Shown piece after piece: positions 23,416 through 29,158 of a DNA stretch of 29,158 bases (position 1 is the first letter of the stretch; each line of letters starts with the position of its first letter). The position numbers were made by a program, and so were the translations under genes. The notes beneath the pieces were generated by a model. It searched no databases. It saw nothing but the letters and a program-made list of their open reading frames with translations, and was not told where the DNA came from. The DNA comes from Ruminococcaceae bacterium UBA1213 (GTDB taxonomy: Bacteria > Bacillota > Clostridia > Oscillospirales > Acutalibacteraceae), in assembly GCA_002309275.1 (NCBI GenBank), contig DBXL01000022.1, positions 1-29,158 on the forward strand. Reading direction: 5' to 3'.

Positions 23416-23470
23416 TTTGTAATACATTGTAATATATTGTAATACGATGTAATTTTGTGTATTACAAAAA
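23416..23470. repeat. 10-bp iterated TGTAAT array with a terminal inverted copy
   Basis: TGTAAT recurs at exactly 10-bp intervals (23418, 23428, 23438, 23448), three of the four within TTGTAATAC/T. The array ends with GTATTACAA (23459-23467), the reverse complement of TTGTAATAC. One copy per helical turn on one face is typical of a cooperative protein-binding site. Nothing else in the gene-free stretch 23403-23619 is recognised apart from the inverted repeat listed next. Confidence 0.6.
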
Positions 23471-23552
23471 ATAAAGAATGCAATAAGAATACGTCGTTTT
23501 TTCTCAATGTTGTTTGAAATTTCTGTCCCCAAAATCCTTTTTTTTACAGGCT

Positions 23553-23596
23553 AATGAATTATACAAAAGAAAACTTTTGTATAATTCGTTGCTTTT
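23553..23596. repeat. 17-bp AT-rich inverted repeat followed by a T-run
   Basis: Arms AATGAATTATACAAAAG (23553-23569) and CTTTTGTATAATTCGTT (23574-23590), loop AAAA, with one T-G pair. GCTTTTTT follows on the plus strand. It could be a terminator/attenuator in a leader or a dyad operator. Confidence 0.65.
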
Positions 23597-23619
23597 TTGA
23601 GTGAAAAGGGGCTTTTTCT

Positions 23620-23874
23620 ATGTCTGAAAATGAAAAAAATTATGATTATAACGAGGTTACTTACAAGGAGCTTGCTCCTGTTCCGGCTCTGGAACTACCA
23701 GAGAATATAAATAACCGCCCCTATCGTTCAGATCAAGGCGGTTTGGTGTTTTTATTCGGCTGTCGGCTCAGCATCGGCGGCGGTGGCTTGCTCATCAGCA
23801 GAGAAGTTATCTCCAATCAACAATTCAAATTCGGCATAATTGCTAATAAAACACGTTGCAGCAAAGCACTCTGA
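23620..23874 (+). CDS. Hypothetical ORF, possibly a truncated gene
   Basis: An 84-aa frame starts MSENEKNYDYNEVTYKELAPV, with AAGGGGC 7 nt before the ATG. The first ~35 residues look protein-like and acidic. The remainder is Gly/Leu-rich, runs through a terminator-like hairpin (23713-23743), and is antisense to the minus-strand ORF at 23752-23949. I read it as a gene start whose 3' part was lost, or as a short leader ORF. No family recognised. Confidence 0.3.
   Translation: MSENEKNYDYNEVTYKELAPVPALELPENINNRPYRSDQGGLVFLFGCRLSIGGGGLLISREVISNQQFKFGIIANKTRCSKAL
23713..23743. terminator. Terminator at the end of the minus-strand NERD gene row
   Basis: Stem AACCGCC (23713-23719) with GGCGGTT (23737-23743). 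On the minus strand it is followed by ATTTATATT and lies 8 bp after the 65-aa ORF; on the plus strand by TGGTGTTTTT. Confidence 0.6.
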
Positions 23875-23949
23875 TACAGCATATTGCATAATACTTGCAG
23901 CAGCCGTTTCATTTTCTTCAAAATGTTTTAAATCTCTGATTTTAAACAT
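23752..23949 (-). CDS. Hypothetical 65-aa protein, last gene of the NERD row
   Basis: Begins MFKIRDLKHFEENETAAASI and ends in an Ala/Glu/Asp-rich acidic tail (ADEQATAADAEPTAE). The middle (AATCFISNYAEFELLIGDNF) is mildly hydrophobic. I do not recognise a family. The ribosome site is poor (GGCGG before the ATG). In its favour: it follows the 57-aa membrane protein by 21 nt on the same strand, and a terminator lies immediately after it. Confidence 0.5.
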   Translation of the reverse strand: MFKIRDLKHFEENETAAASIMQYAVSECFAATCFISNYAEFELLIGDNFSADEQATAADAEPTAE

Positions 23950-23970
23950 TTTGCCGCCAAGTCAGGAGGG

Positions 23971-24144
23971 TTATATCCTGTGTCTTAATTTCCTGTATGC
24001 GATTTTTGCAATTAATTTTGCAATTAAATATATTACTAATCCTAATAAAAGCCACTGTACACACGGAATTAATAAAATATCTTTTGCACCGTTTATTAAT
24101 GCTGGTAATAATTCATTTTTCAAAGTTTCTATTATCTGGTTCAT
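23971..24144 (-). CDS. 57-aa small membrane protein
   Basis: Begins MNQIIETLKNELLPALINGA. An N-terminal amphipathic helix is followed by one strongly hydrophobic segment (about aa 23-47, LLIPCVQWLLLGLVIYLIAKL) and a basic tail (AYRKLRHRI). It has a good ribosome site, AAAGGTGG about 7 nt before the ATG. It lies 26 nt after the NERD gene and 21 nt before the 65-aa ORF, so it is co-transcribed with both. Single-span proteins with a basic tail include small toxins, holin-like proteins and membrane anchors; which applies is unknown. Confidence 0.65.
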   Translation of the reverse strand: MNQIIETLKNELLPALINGAKDILLIPCVQWLLLGLVIYLIAKLIAKIAYRKLRHRI

Positions 24145-24170
24145 TTCTTCACCACCTTTTAGTTTTATAG

Positions 24171-24821
24171 TTATTGGCTTTTGTATTTCTTCTCAATATC
24201 TTCAATATGCTTTTCTTTTATTTCTTGACTTACGTTTGTTAATGGTTCAAGTTTTCTTGCAATTTCGTCTATTTCCTCGTTGGTAAAAATATCTTGTTTA
24301 TCTGCTATATCCTTGTTTATCAAGTCTAACAGATAATTTCTTTTTGTTATGGCATATCGGTCTGTATTCTCTGGGACTCTCTTCAATTCACATCTTTCAG
24401 AAAATACTATGTATGATTTCATTTTTGATGAATCTATCTGCAAGTATTCTGATAATGCTTTGATGTGTGTTTTATTCTGTCTTATAGGATTGTAAAATCT
24501 TTCTTTTGTATTCTTGTTTAACATTTGTGTCCATTGCTGTTGATTGTCACTGCCGAAGATCCAGCCGGAATAGTTTTTGCTCTCTATGACATATATTCCT
24601 TTCTTATGTGCAACTAATACATCAATTTCAGATGTGCTATCTTTGTAAGGAACATAAATATTTTGCAATGTCTTGTAATATCCTTTAAATCTAACACTGT
24701 TAAATAAATATTGCGTTAGATATTCCCCATATGCTCCTACATCACTGTTATGCTTTATGTTAAAAGCGAGTTTTTCAAATATACTTGGTTCTTCACCTAT
24801 CAAATATTTAATCAGTCCCAT
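24171..24821 (-). CDS. NERD domain protein (nuclease-related, PD-(D/E)xK-like)
   Basis: 216 aa. A NERD domain spans roughly aa 27-140, with the putative nuclease residues Glu33 (GEYLT), Asp67 (TSEIDVLV) and Glu80-x-Lys82 (YVIESKNYSGW), followed by a Gln/Trp-containing segment. The C-terminal third is charged and helical. I choose the ATG at 24821 because GAGG lies 6 nt before it; an ATG four codons earlier overlaps the TGA of the upstream XRE frame. NERD domains occur with helicases, kinases and defence or plasmid genes. Here it is joined to an XRE frame, a small membrane protein and a 65-aa protein. DNA or RNA cleavage is inferred, not shown. Confidence 0.82.
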   Translation of the reverse strand: MGLIKYLIGEEPSIFEKLAFNIKHNSDVGAYGEYLTQYLFNSVRFKGYYKTLQNIYVPYKDSTSEIDVLVAHKKGIYVIESKNYSGWIFGSDNQQQWTQMLNKNTKERFYNPIRQNKTHIKALSEYLQIDSSKMKSYIVFSERCELKRVPENTDRYAITKRNYLLDLINKDIADKQDIFTNEEIDEIARKLEPLTNVSQEIKEKHIEDIEKKYKSQ

Positions 24822-24829
24822 TTTTAACC

Positions 24830-25087
24830 TCATTTCATAGTGATTTTGCCGTTTATTTGGTTCTTTACATTATTTATGGTTTTTTCTCTTTCTCTATCGG
24901 TTATCCCGAGCAAATAATCGGCTGATACATCAAAAAAATTGTATAATGCTTTTATCATCTCTATATTGGGTTCGCTGTAGCCTTTCTCACAATTCGATAT
25001 GGTTTTTTGTGTTGAATGAATTTCTTTTGCTAATTGTGTTTGATTTAAGTCTTTATTTTCAAGGTGGTTATTTAATATTACATTTTT
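24830..25087 (-). pseudogene. XRE-family helix-turn-helix frame lacking a start codon
   Basis: 85 codons between a TAG and a TGA encode a normal Cro/CI-type domain: DLNQTQLAKEIHSTQKTISN, CEKGYSEPNIEMIKALYNFF, DVSADYLLGITDRE. No ATG, GTG or TTG exists in frame before the helix-turn-helix. The first few residues expected of the family are missing, and the frame begins across the stop codon of the cytidylate-kinase-like gene, in the -1 frame. Either the 5' end was lost or translation is unconventional (AUA start, or -1 slip on the five A's before the kinase stop). Its stop overlaps an ATG of the NERD gene, suggesting it once regulated that gene. Confidence 0.7.
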
Positions 25088-25677
25088 CTAAAAATTTCAG
25101 AGCATTCCATTATAAGCTCCACTGCCTGTTCAGGTCCATACACTGATGTATTGATACACATATCATAGTTTTTTGCACTTGTCCACTCATTATCAGTGTG
25201 ATAAATGTAATAATCTGCACGATGTTTATTGATTGCCGATATAGCTTTCATTGCTTCATATTTTGAAACCGATAATTTATTCATTATGTTTTCTATGCAA
25301 TCTATTTCATTGGCATATATAAATACCCTGAATACCTTATGTCCGCTGTTTTTCAGAATATAATCCGCACATCTGCCTACAATCACACAATCCCCATCAT
25401 CTGCTATATCCTTTATAACCTCCGCCTGACGCATAAAAATTTCATCTTTTGATACATATTTATTTTTTTCCGACGGGATAAGGTCATCAAACATTTTCTT
25501 TTTCATGTCTTCATCATATTTTGCAAAATATTTCAAATCTATACCTGTTCTGCTTGAGGCAAGATATATGATATTTCTGTCATAATATGGGATATTCATT
25601 TTTTCTGAAAGCAATCTCCCTATTACTCGTCCTCCACTCCCATAGCTTCTTGATATGGTTATTATCAGATTTGACAT
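25078..25677 (-). CDS. Cytidylate kinase-like family protein
   Basis: 199 aa. P-loop region ITISRSYGSGGRVIGRLLSEKM, then PYYDRNIIYLAS, a lid-like charged region and VIVGRCADYIL; this is the Cytidylate_kin2 family rather than canonical Cmk. Phosphorylation of a nucleotide or a related small molecule is likely; substrate unproven. Start: GGAGGG lies 7 nt before the ATG at 25677; the ATG at 25692 overlaps that site. It has its own promoter. A TATAAT with a fair -35 (TGGACC, 18-bp spacer; minus strand 25109-25138) sits inside its end and could start transcripts of the XRE/NERD row. Confidence 0.85.
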   Translation of the reverse strand: MSNLIITISRSYGSGGRVIGRLLSEKMNIPYYDRNIIYLASSRTGIDLKYFAKYDEDMKKKMFDDLIPSEKNKYVSKDEIFMRQAEVIKDIADDGDCVIVGRCADYILKNSGHKVFRVFIYANEIDCIENIMNKLSVSKYEAMKAISAINKHRADYYIYHTDNEWTSAKNYDMCINTSVYGPEQAVELIMECSEIFRKM

Positions 25678-25710
25678 TTTTTTACCCTCCATACGTTTTT
25701 TTCTGTTTAC

Positions 25711-25739
25711 ATTGTACTTTATTTTTCCAATTCGGTCAA
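25711..25739 (-). promoter_or_regulatory. Promoter of the cytidylate kinase-like gene
   Basis: On the minus strand TTGACC (25734-25739), a 17-bp spacer and TACAAT (25711-25716). Confidence 0.8.
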
Positions 25740-25756
25740 GCTTTTTTTATGAATAG

Positions 25757-25775
25757 TTTTCTGCAAATCAGAAAA
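25757..25775. repeat. Small inverted repeat upstream of the lipoprotein gene
   Basis: TTTTCTG (25757-25763) and CAGAAAA (25769-25775) flank CAAAT, about 30 bp before the lipoprotein start. It may be an operator; no standard promoter hexamers are clear here. Confidence 0.4.
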
Positions 25776-25806
25776 TAATATTTATGTCAGAAAGGAGTTC
25801 CTGAAC

Positions 25807-26205
25807 ATGAAAAAGACTTTTTTAATAATTCTTGCGGCGGTTGGAATGACAGTCTGCTTTGCATCGTGCAAGACCAATACGAACAATTTGCCCAACGGCA
25901 CTTATACCAATCAGGCATCTAATGCACGTCTGCCCAATAACGGCGAAGTCACCGACCGCAACGGTATCATTGGCGACAGTGACGACCTTGTTATTGATAA
26001 AAATGGAAATGTTTACAATGACAGGTCTGAAACTAATCGAGTGGGTGATACCGTAAACAACGCTGCCAGAAATGCAGGCGATATTGCCAACAACGCTGCA
26101 CATAATGCAGGTGACATTGTAAATAACACTGCCGATAAAATCGGTGATACGGTTCAAAATATTGCCGATAATGTCGGTGATACCGTCAAAAATGCCACAA
26201 GATAA
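25807..26205 (+). CDS. Lipoprotein with 11-residue helical repeats
   Basis: 132 aa. Lipoprotein signal peptide MKKTFLIILAAVGMTVCFASC with lipidation at Cys21. A Asn-rich linker follows (about 22-58), then DDLVIDKNGNVYND. The C-terminal 55 residues are tandem 11-residue units of the form GD(T/I)(V/A)xNxAxxx (GDTVNNAARNA, GDIANNAAHNA, GDIVNNTADKI, GDTVQNIADNV). Such units form long amphipathic helices in LEA-like and apolipoprotein-like proteins. It is probably anchored on the outer face of the membrane; function unknown. AAAGGAG lies 8 nt before the ATG. Single gene ended by a strong terminator. Confidence 0.85.
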   Translation: MKKTFLIILAAVGMTVCFASCKTNTNNLPNGTYTNQASNARLPNNGEVTDRNGIIGDSDDLVIDKNGNVYNDRSETNRVGDTVNNAARNAGDIANNAAHNAGDIVNNTADKIGDTVQNIADNVGDTVKNATR

Positions 26206-26241
26206 AAAAATCCCACCCTGCCGTACAGGGTGGGATTTTTT
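26205..26241. terminator. Strong bidirectional terminator
   Basis: 16-bp perfect stem: six A's then TCCCACCCTG (26205-26220) pairs with CAGGGTGGGA then six T's (26226-26241). It ends the lipoprotein gene and, on the minus strand, the recombinase operon. Confidence 0.95.
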
Positions 26242-26247
26242 GGGGAT

Positions 26248-27234
26248 TTATTCCTTATTATCCGCATCATCTTTTTTTCTTTTTCCGAGAGGATTGGATT
26301 TCATTGCTTCAATGGACTGTTTTTGAGATATATGGGTATATATCTGGGTAGTGACAAGATTTTCGTGTCCTAAAATATCCTGTAATACTCTTATATCTAC
26401 ACCGCCTTCCTGATACATCAGGGTTGCAGCGGTATGTCTTAATTTATGCACCGAATACCCGTTTAATCCTATTGCATTAAGATATTTATATACAAGTGCC
26501 TGTACCGTCTTGTTACTGATTCGATTATGATTTCGGCTTATAAACAACGCTTTTTTATCTTTTACTCCCTCTGTCGGTCTGACCTTTTTGTAAGCCTCTA
26601 TTGCCTCAATACAAGCATCATTCAAATAGATGATTCTCTCTTTATTTCCCTTGCCACGCACTCTCAGCATTCTGTCACTGTTTATATCCGTCAGATTGAT
26701 TCCCACAAGCTCCGATAAACGCAGACCGCAGTTTAAAAACAGTGTCAGTATGCATTCATCTCTTATTTTATTATCTCCTTCAACCGCTTTCAATAATTCT
26801 TCGCTCTGCTGTAAAGTCAGATATTTGGGCAGACTCTTTTTTTTCTTCGGGGAATCAAGCATATCCATAGGATTTTTTTCAATAATAAATTTCCGTTCTT
26901 TCAGGTGCCTGAAAAACTGATTTAAAACAGTAGTTTTTCTCGCCCTTGAAACAGCCTGATTGTTCCTGTCGCTTATGCAGTAATTGAAAAATTCCAGTAT
27001 ATCCTGCATTGTCACAGACTTCACAAGCTCTTCATCTACACCTGAAATGGATATTTCTTCTATCGGCGTATCATGGGGCACCATGCCTTTCATATACAGT
27101 ATATACCGAAAAAAAGTTCTTAAATCACGATAATATTCATCTACCGTCAGTGACGCTCTGCCTTTCATATTCTGCATATAAAGCAAAAAGTCCTTGATTA
27201 CAGCCGGCGATTCGTCAAGATATTCCTTTCTCAA
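26248..27234 (-). CDS. Tyrosine recombinase (XerC/XerD-like)
   Basis: 328 aa. The N-terminal SAM-like core-binding domain (about 10-120) contains SLTVDEYYRDLRTFFRYI. The catalytic domain has the full set Arg172 (CGLRLSEL), Lys195 (RGKGNKER), His263 and Arg266 (HKLRHT), His290 (LGHENL) and nucleophile Tyr299. The sequence is closer to chromosomal Xer enzymes than to phage integrases, so dimer resolution is plausible, but no dif-like site was recognised nearby. The start is a TTG with GGGGGAG 7 nt before it; no ATG is near. It follows the DUF2974 gene by 30 nt and is the last gene of that operon. Confidence 0.9.
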   Translation of the reverse strand: MRKEYLDESPAVIKDFLLYMQNMKGRASLTVDEYYRDLRTFFRYILYMKGMVPHDTPIEEISISGVDEELVKSVTMQDILEFFNYCISDRNNQAVSRARKTTVLNQFFRHLKERKFIIEKNPMDMLDSPKKKKSLPKYLTLQQSEELLKAVEGDNKIRDECILTLFLNCGLRLSELVGINLTDINSDRMLRVRGKGNKERIIYLNDACIEAIEAYKKVRPTEGVKDKKALFISRNHNRISNKTVQALVYKYLNAIGLNGYSVHKLRHTAATLMYQEGGVDIRVLQDILGHENLVTTQIYTHISQKQSIEAMKSNPLGKRKKDDADNKE

Positions 27235-27264
27235 TGTACTTCTCCCCCACTGTACTATTTTGAA

Positions 27265-28341
27265 TTACGGCTTATAAAGTCCGCCTACAATTGTATTTTT
27301 TCCCGCATCAAAAAGCTTTTTAATAGACTGTCCTATCTCATTCTTTTTTTCTGCACTCATAAAAGTCACTGCCCTTATCATAGAATTGTAAACTTCCCAT
27401 TTTTTATTGGAAATGTCGTCTATGGTAGTTGCACCCGATGACTCCAGTGAATCAAATATGGAATCTATCAATATTTTCTTACTTTCATCACTCAGGGAGT
27501 CTATCCACTTGGTTGTAGTGGTATCCATAAATGCACTCGCTTGAGAAAGACTTTCTGCTTTTTGAAACTCTGTACAAATAACGTTCCATGTATATGGGTT
27601 GTGCTGGTCAAATCCCATTGCACTGCTTTTTATCACTTTACTTTTACTCTTACTTGAAAGAAGTATTCCTACGATAGAAGAATCCGTTATAATATGTTCC
27701 GTTTTGGCTATCACGGCAAGATATTCTTCCGAATCGGCAATCGTATTGTTAAATCCCGGACCATCATTTGAATAAACTTTCAATATTCTCTGATGTATTT
27801 CGGGATTGCAGAAGGCAGAAGCATATACAGCAAAATTTCCGCCTTTTGAGTGACCTCCTACTATTAAATCATACTTTGTTTTTTCTGAAATCGCATTAAG
27901 GTAATTGACCGCTTCACATTGACCTGCTGTTTTGGGAAGATATGACATATTACAGTCTTCATGCCAGCCTGCAAGTGTGTTATCTGTTCCACGATATGCT
28001 ACATATGCCGTTTGAGCAAATTCAAATGTTACTGCAGAAAACTGCAGCTGTTTTTCAGCGTCTATCTTATTGACGTAATATTTCATCAATACATTTTTAT
28101 ATCTGTCCGAACAGGCGGCTCTCTCCAAAAGCGGTAACGGATTAATTATCATGCCGGACTGGTCATAACCTGCCTCTTTATATTTCCGGTACAATTCCGA
28201 AACAGAAGTGCCTTTTTCATCAATCAGCCCCTCCATATCAACATAGGCAAGCGTGGAAAATATGAGATTATCCACCTCATTAAAGGCTCTCTCCTCAAAT
28301 TTTATATCCCCACGCCAATCAAGATAATCCAAAATATTCAT
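27265..28341 (-). CDS. DUF2974 (Mbeg1-like) alpha/beta hydrolase
   Basis: 358 aa. It starts with the family's NILDYLDWRGDIKFEERAFNEVD. A lipase-like nucleophile elbow GGHSKGGNF (Ser165) follows YVAYRGTDNTLAGWHED. An acid residue is likely in VYSNDGPGF, and the later HNPYTW may supply the histidine. A cytoplasmic serine hydrolase of unknown substrate. The AGGAGGAGG ribosome site is about 13 nt from the ATG, rather far, but no other start fits. It follows the YdjM-type gene by 24 nt and precedes the recombinase by 30 nt. Confidence 0.88.
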   Translation of the reverse strand: MNILDYLDWRGDIKFEERAFNEVDNLIFSTLAYVDMEGLIDEKGTSVSELYRKYKEAGYDQSGMIINPLPLLERAACSDRYKNVLMKYYVNKIDAEKQLQFSAVTFEFAQTAYVAYRGTDNTLAGWHEDCNMSYLPKTAGQCEAVNYLNAISEKTKYDLIVGGHSKGGNFAVYASAFCNPEIHQRILKVYSNDGPGFNNTIADSEEYLAVIAKTEHIITDSSIVGILLSSKSKSKVIKSSAMGFDQHNPYTWNVICTEFQKAESLSQASAFMDTTTTKWIDSLSDESKKILIDSIFDSLESSGATTIDDISNKKWEVYNSMIRAVTFMSAEKKNEIGQSIKKLFDAGKNTIVGGLYKP

Positions 28342-28365
28342 TGTTCTTAATATTCCTCCTCCTGT

Positions 28366-29010
28366 TTACCACATATTATTGATTATCTGCATGAACTTAG
28401 CCCAGTCATACATACTATACACCGAGAAAAGTATGCATAAACACGATATAAACGTACCTGAATAAAACAGTATCTTGTTCACTTTACCGTGTGACGAGCA
28501 TAATTTCAGGCATACGCCTTTCTTAGACGGCCATAATATTCTTACTCTCTTTTTATTGAAAATATCAATGATAATATGCGATAAAAATCCAAGACAAAAA
28601 TAGGGTGCCGCAACAGGCAGGGCAATGCCTATACATGCGGTAAGCAGTACCAATGCAAGTATGGAGTGCATAAAAGACCTGTGTGAAGTACCCTTGCCGT
28701 ATGCACATATACCTATAAAAGCGATTGTCGGAGCAAAAACCTGAGCAAACGTTTCATTCTGCATCAGTTTTTCCTGTATCCCTACATGAAACAGAAAATC
28801 TGCCAATATCACCGCTGCAACGATGATTGCAGAAAACATTGTTATTATATCAGCCCTTTTATGCGATTTGCTTGTACCTACATCAATATCACATATAAGT
28901 CCCCCCAATGCTCCTGCACCTATGCCTACAAGAAGCTCCGGCCACGTTTTAGGAATAAACACTGCAAGACCTGCAGCAACTCCTACTGCAAGATGTGTAT
29001 GTCCCATCAT
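28366..29010 (-). CDS. YdjM-type membrane-bound metal-dependent hydrolase (DUF457-like)
   Basis: 214 aa with several membrane helices. It has the family's metal-binding pattern: GHTHLAVG at the start, GGLICDIDVGTSKSHKRAD, GTSHRSFMHS and a late FLSHIIIDIFNKKRVRILWP. Members are linked in E. coli to the LexA/SOS regulon and described as membrane hydrolases; substrate unknown. The start has two ATGs in a row with AAGGGATG upstream. It is the first gene of the minus-strand operon with the DUF2974 hydrolase and the tyrosine recombinase. Confidence 0.88.
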   Translation of the reverse strand: MMGHTHLAVGVAAGLAVFIPKTWPELLVGIGAGALGGLICDIDVGTSKSHKRADIITMFSAIIVAAVILADFLFHVGIQEKLMQNETFAQVFAPTIAFIGICAYGKGTSHRSFMHSILALVLLTACIGIALPVAAPYFCLGFLSHIIIDIFNKKRVRILWPSKKGVCLKLCSSHGKVNKILFYSGTFISCLCILFSVYSMYDWAKFMQIINNMW

Positions 29011-29048
29011 TTTTTACATCCCTTACTTTCCCAATCATTTTTCATATA

Positions 29049-29077
29049 ATTGTATCACTATCTGACAATTTATGCAA
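29049..29077 (-). promoter_or_regulatory. Promoter of the YdjM/DUF2974/recombinase operon
   Basis: On the minus strand TTGCAT (29072-29077), a 17-bp spacer and TACAAT (29049-29054), with extended -10 TG. Confidence 0.75.
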
Positions 29078-29101
29078 TATTATTTCAAAGAAAAATAATA
29101 A

Positions 29102-29137
29102 AACGACCTCAATCGTCAACTGAGGCCGTTTTTTTAA
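29102..29137. terminator. Terminator at the right edge
   Basis: AACG-A-CCTCA (29102-29111) pairs with TGAGG-C-CGTT (29121-29130) with one mismatch; T's follow on the plus strand and T-rich sequence on the minus strand. It probably ends a minus-strand gene entering from the right, whose last codons would read EPDED before a TGA at 29140-29142; that fragment is too short to identify. Confidence 0.7.
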
Positions 29138-29158
29138 TATCAGTCTTCATCAGGTTCT

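Noticed and set aside
23416..23470. Possible CRISPR array
   Set aside because: Units are 10 bp with no spacers and no cas genes nearby; the spacing suits a protein-binding array instead.
23403..27234. An integrative element bounded by the tyrosine recombinase
   Set aside because: The recombinase belongs to a separate operon behind a strong terminator, looks Xer-like, and no direct-repeat attachment sites were recognised around the AT-rich segment.

Overview
The window looks like chromosome of an anaerobic, endospore-forming, low-G+C Clostridia, most like the Oscillospiraceae/Ruminococcus group. The lineage is inferred from gene content; no 16S rRNA or tRNA gene is visible. Evidence for spores is a sporulation sigma factor of the SigG type and an alpha/beta-type small acid-soluble spore protein. 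Evidence for anaerobiosis is a class III ribonucleotide reductase with its activase, a bacterial 2[4Fe-4S] ferredoxin, and an NfnAB/SudAB-type ferredoxin:NADP+ oxidoreductase. Genes use strong AGGAGG-type ribosome sites, several TTG/GTG starts, and sigma-A promoters that mostly have a 17-bp spacer and often an extended -10 TGn.

Layout. (1) 1-3273: radC, a DUF6472-DUF368 operon (minus), rpsT, and a lone AraC-family regulator (minus). (2) 3475-5831: nfnA-nfnB behind an AT-rich array of TTGTA/TACAA palindromes. (3) 5835-6594: a tetrahydrofolate riboswitch and the folate transporter FolT, with a readable Shine-Dalgarno-sequestering switch. (4) 6650-10885: aroA-aroC-pheA for chorismate and phenylalanine synthesis. 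It continues without a gap into a PqqD-like protein and a signal-peptidase-I-like S24/S26 peptidase. (5) 10894-13680: rpsO and pnp, with a long hairpin in the pnp leader. (6) 13681-16525: sigG (minus), ferredoxin (minus; 56 aa), and a cytoplasmic GH13 glycosidase. (7) 16602-20805: a CNNM/CorC-type membrane protein, then nrdD-nrdG under two NrdR boxes 32 bp apart. (8) 20881-23402: SASP (minus) and the operon yerC-like/methyltransferase/hslO. (9) 23403-25739: an AT-rich accessory stretch. It has a 10-bp iterated TGTAAT array, a 17-bp inverted repeat, and a minus-strand row of genes: cytidylate-kinase-like, an XRE helix-turn-helix ORF without a start codon, a NERD-domain nuclease, a 57-aa membrane protein and a 65-aa protein. 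(10) 25807-29158: a lipoprotein with 11-residue repeats, then a minus-strand operon of a YdjM-type membrane protein, a DUF2974 hydrolase and a tyrosine recombinase.

Most of the window is conserved metabolism and information processing with legible regulation. The least explained parts are the NERD/XRE/small-membrane-protein row, the PqqD + peptidase pair attached to the aromatic operon, and the two AT-rich operator-like arrays.
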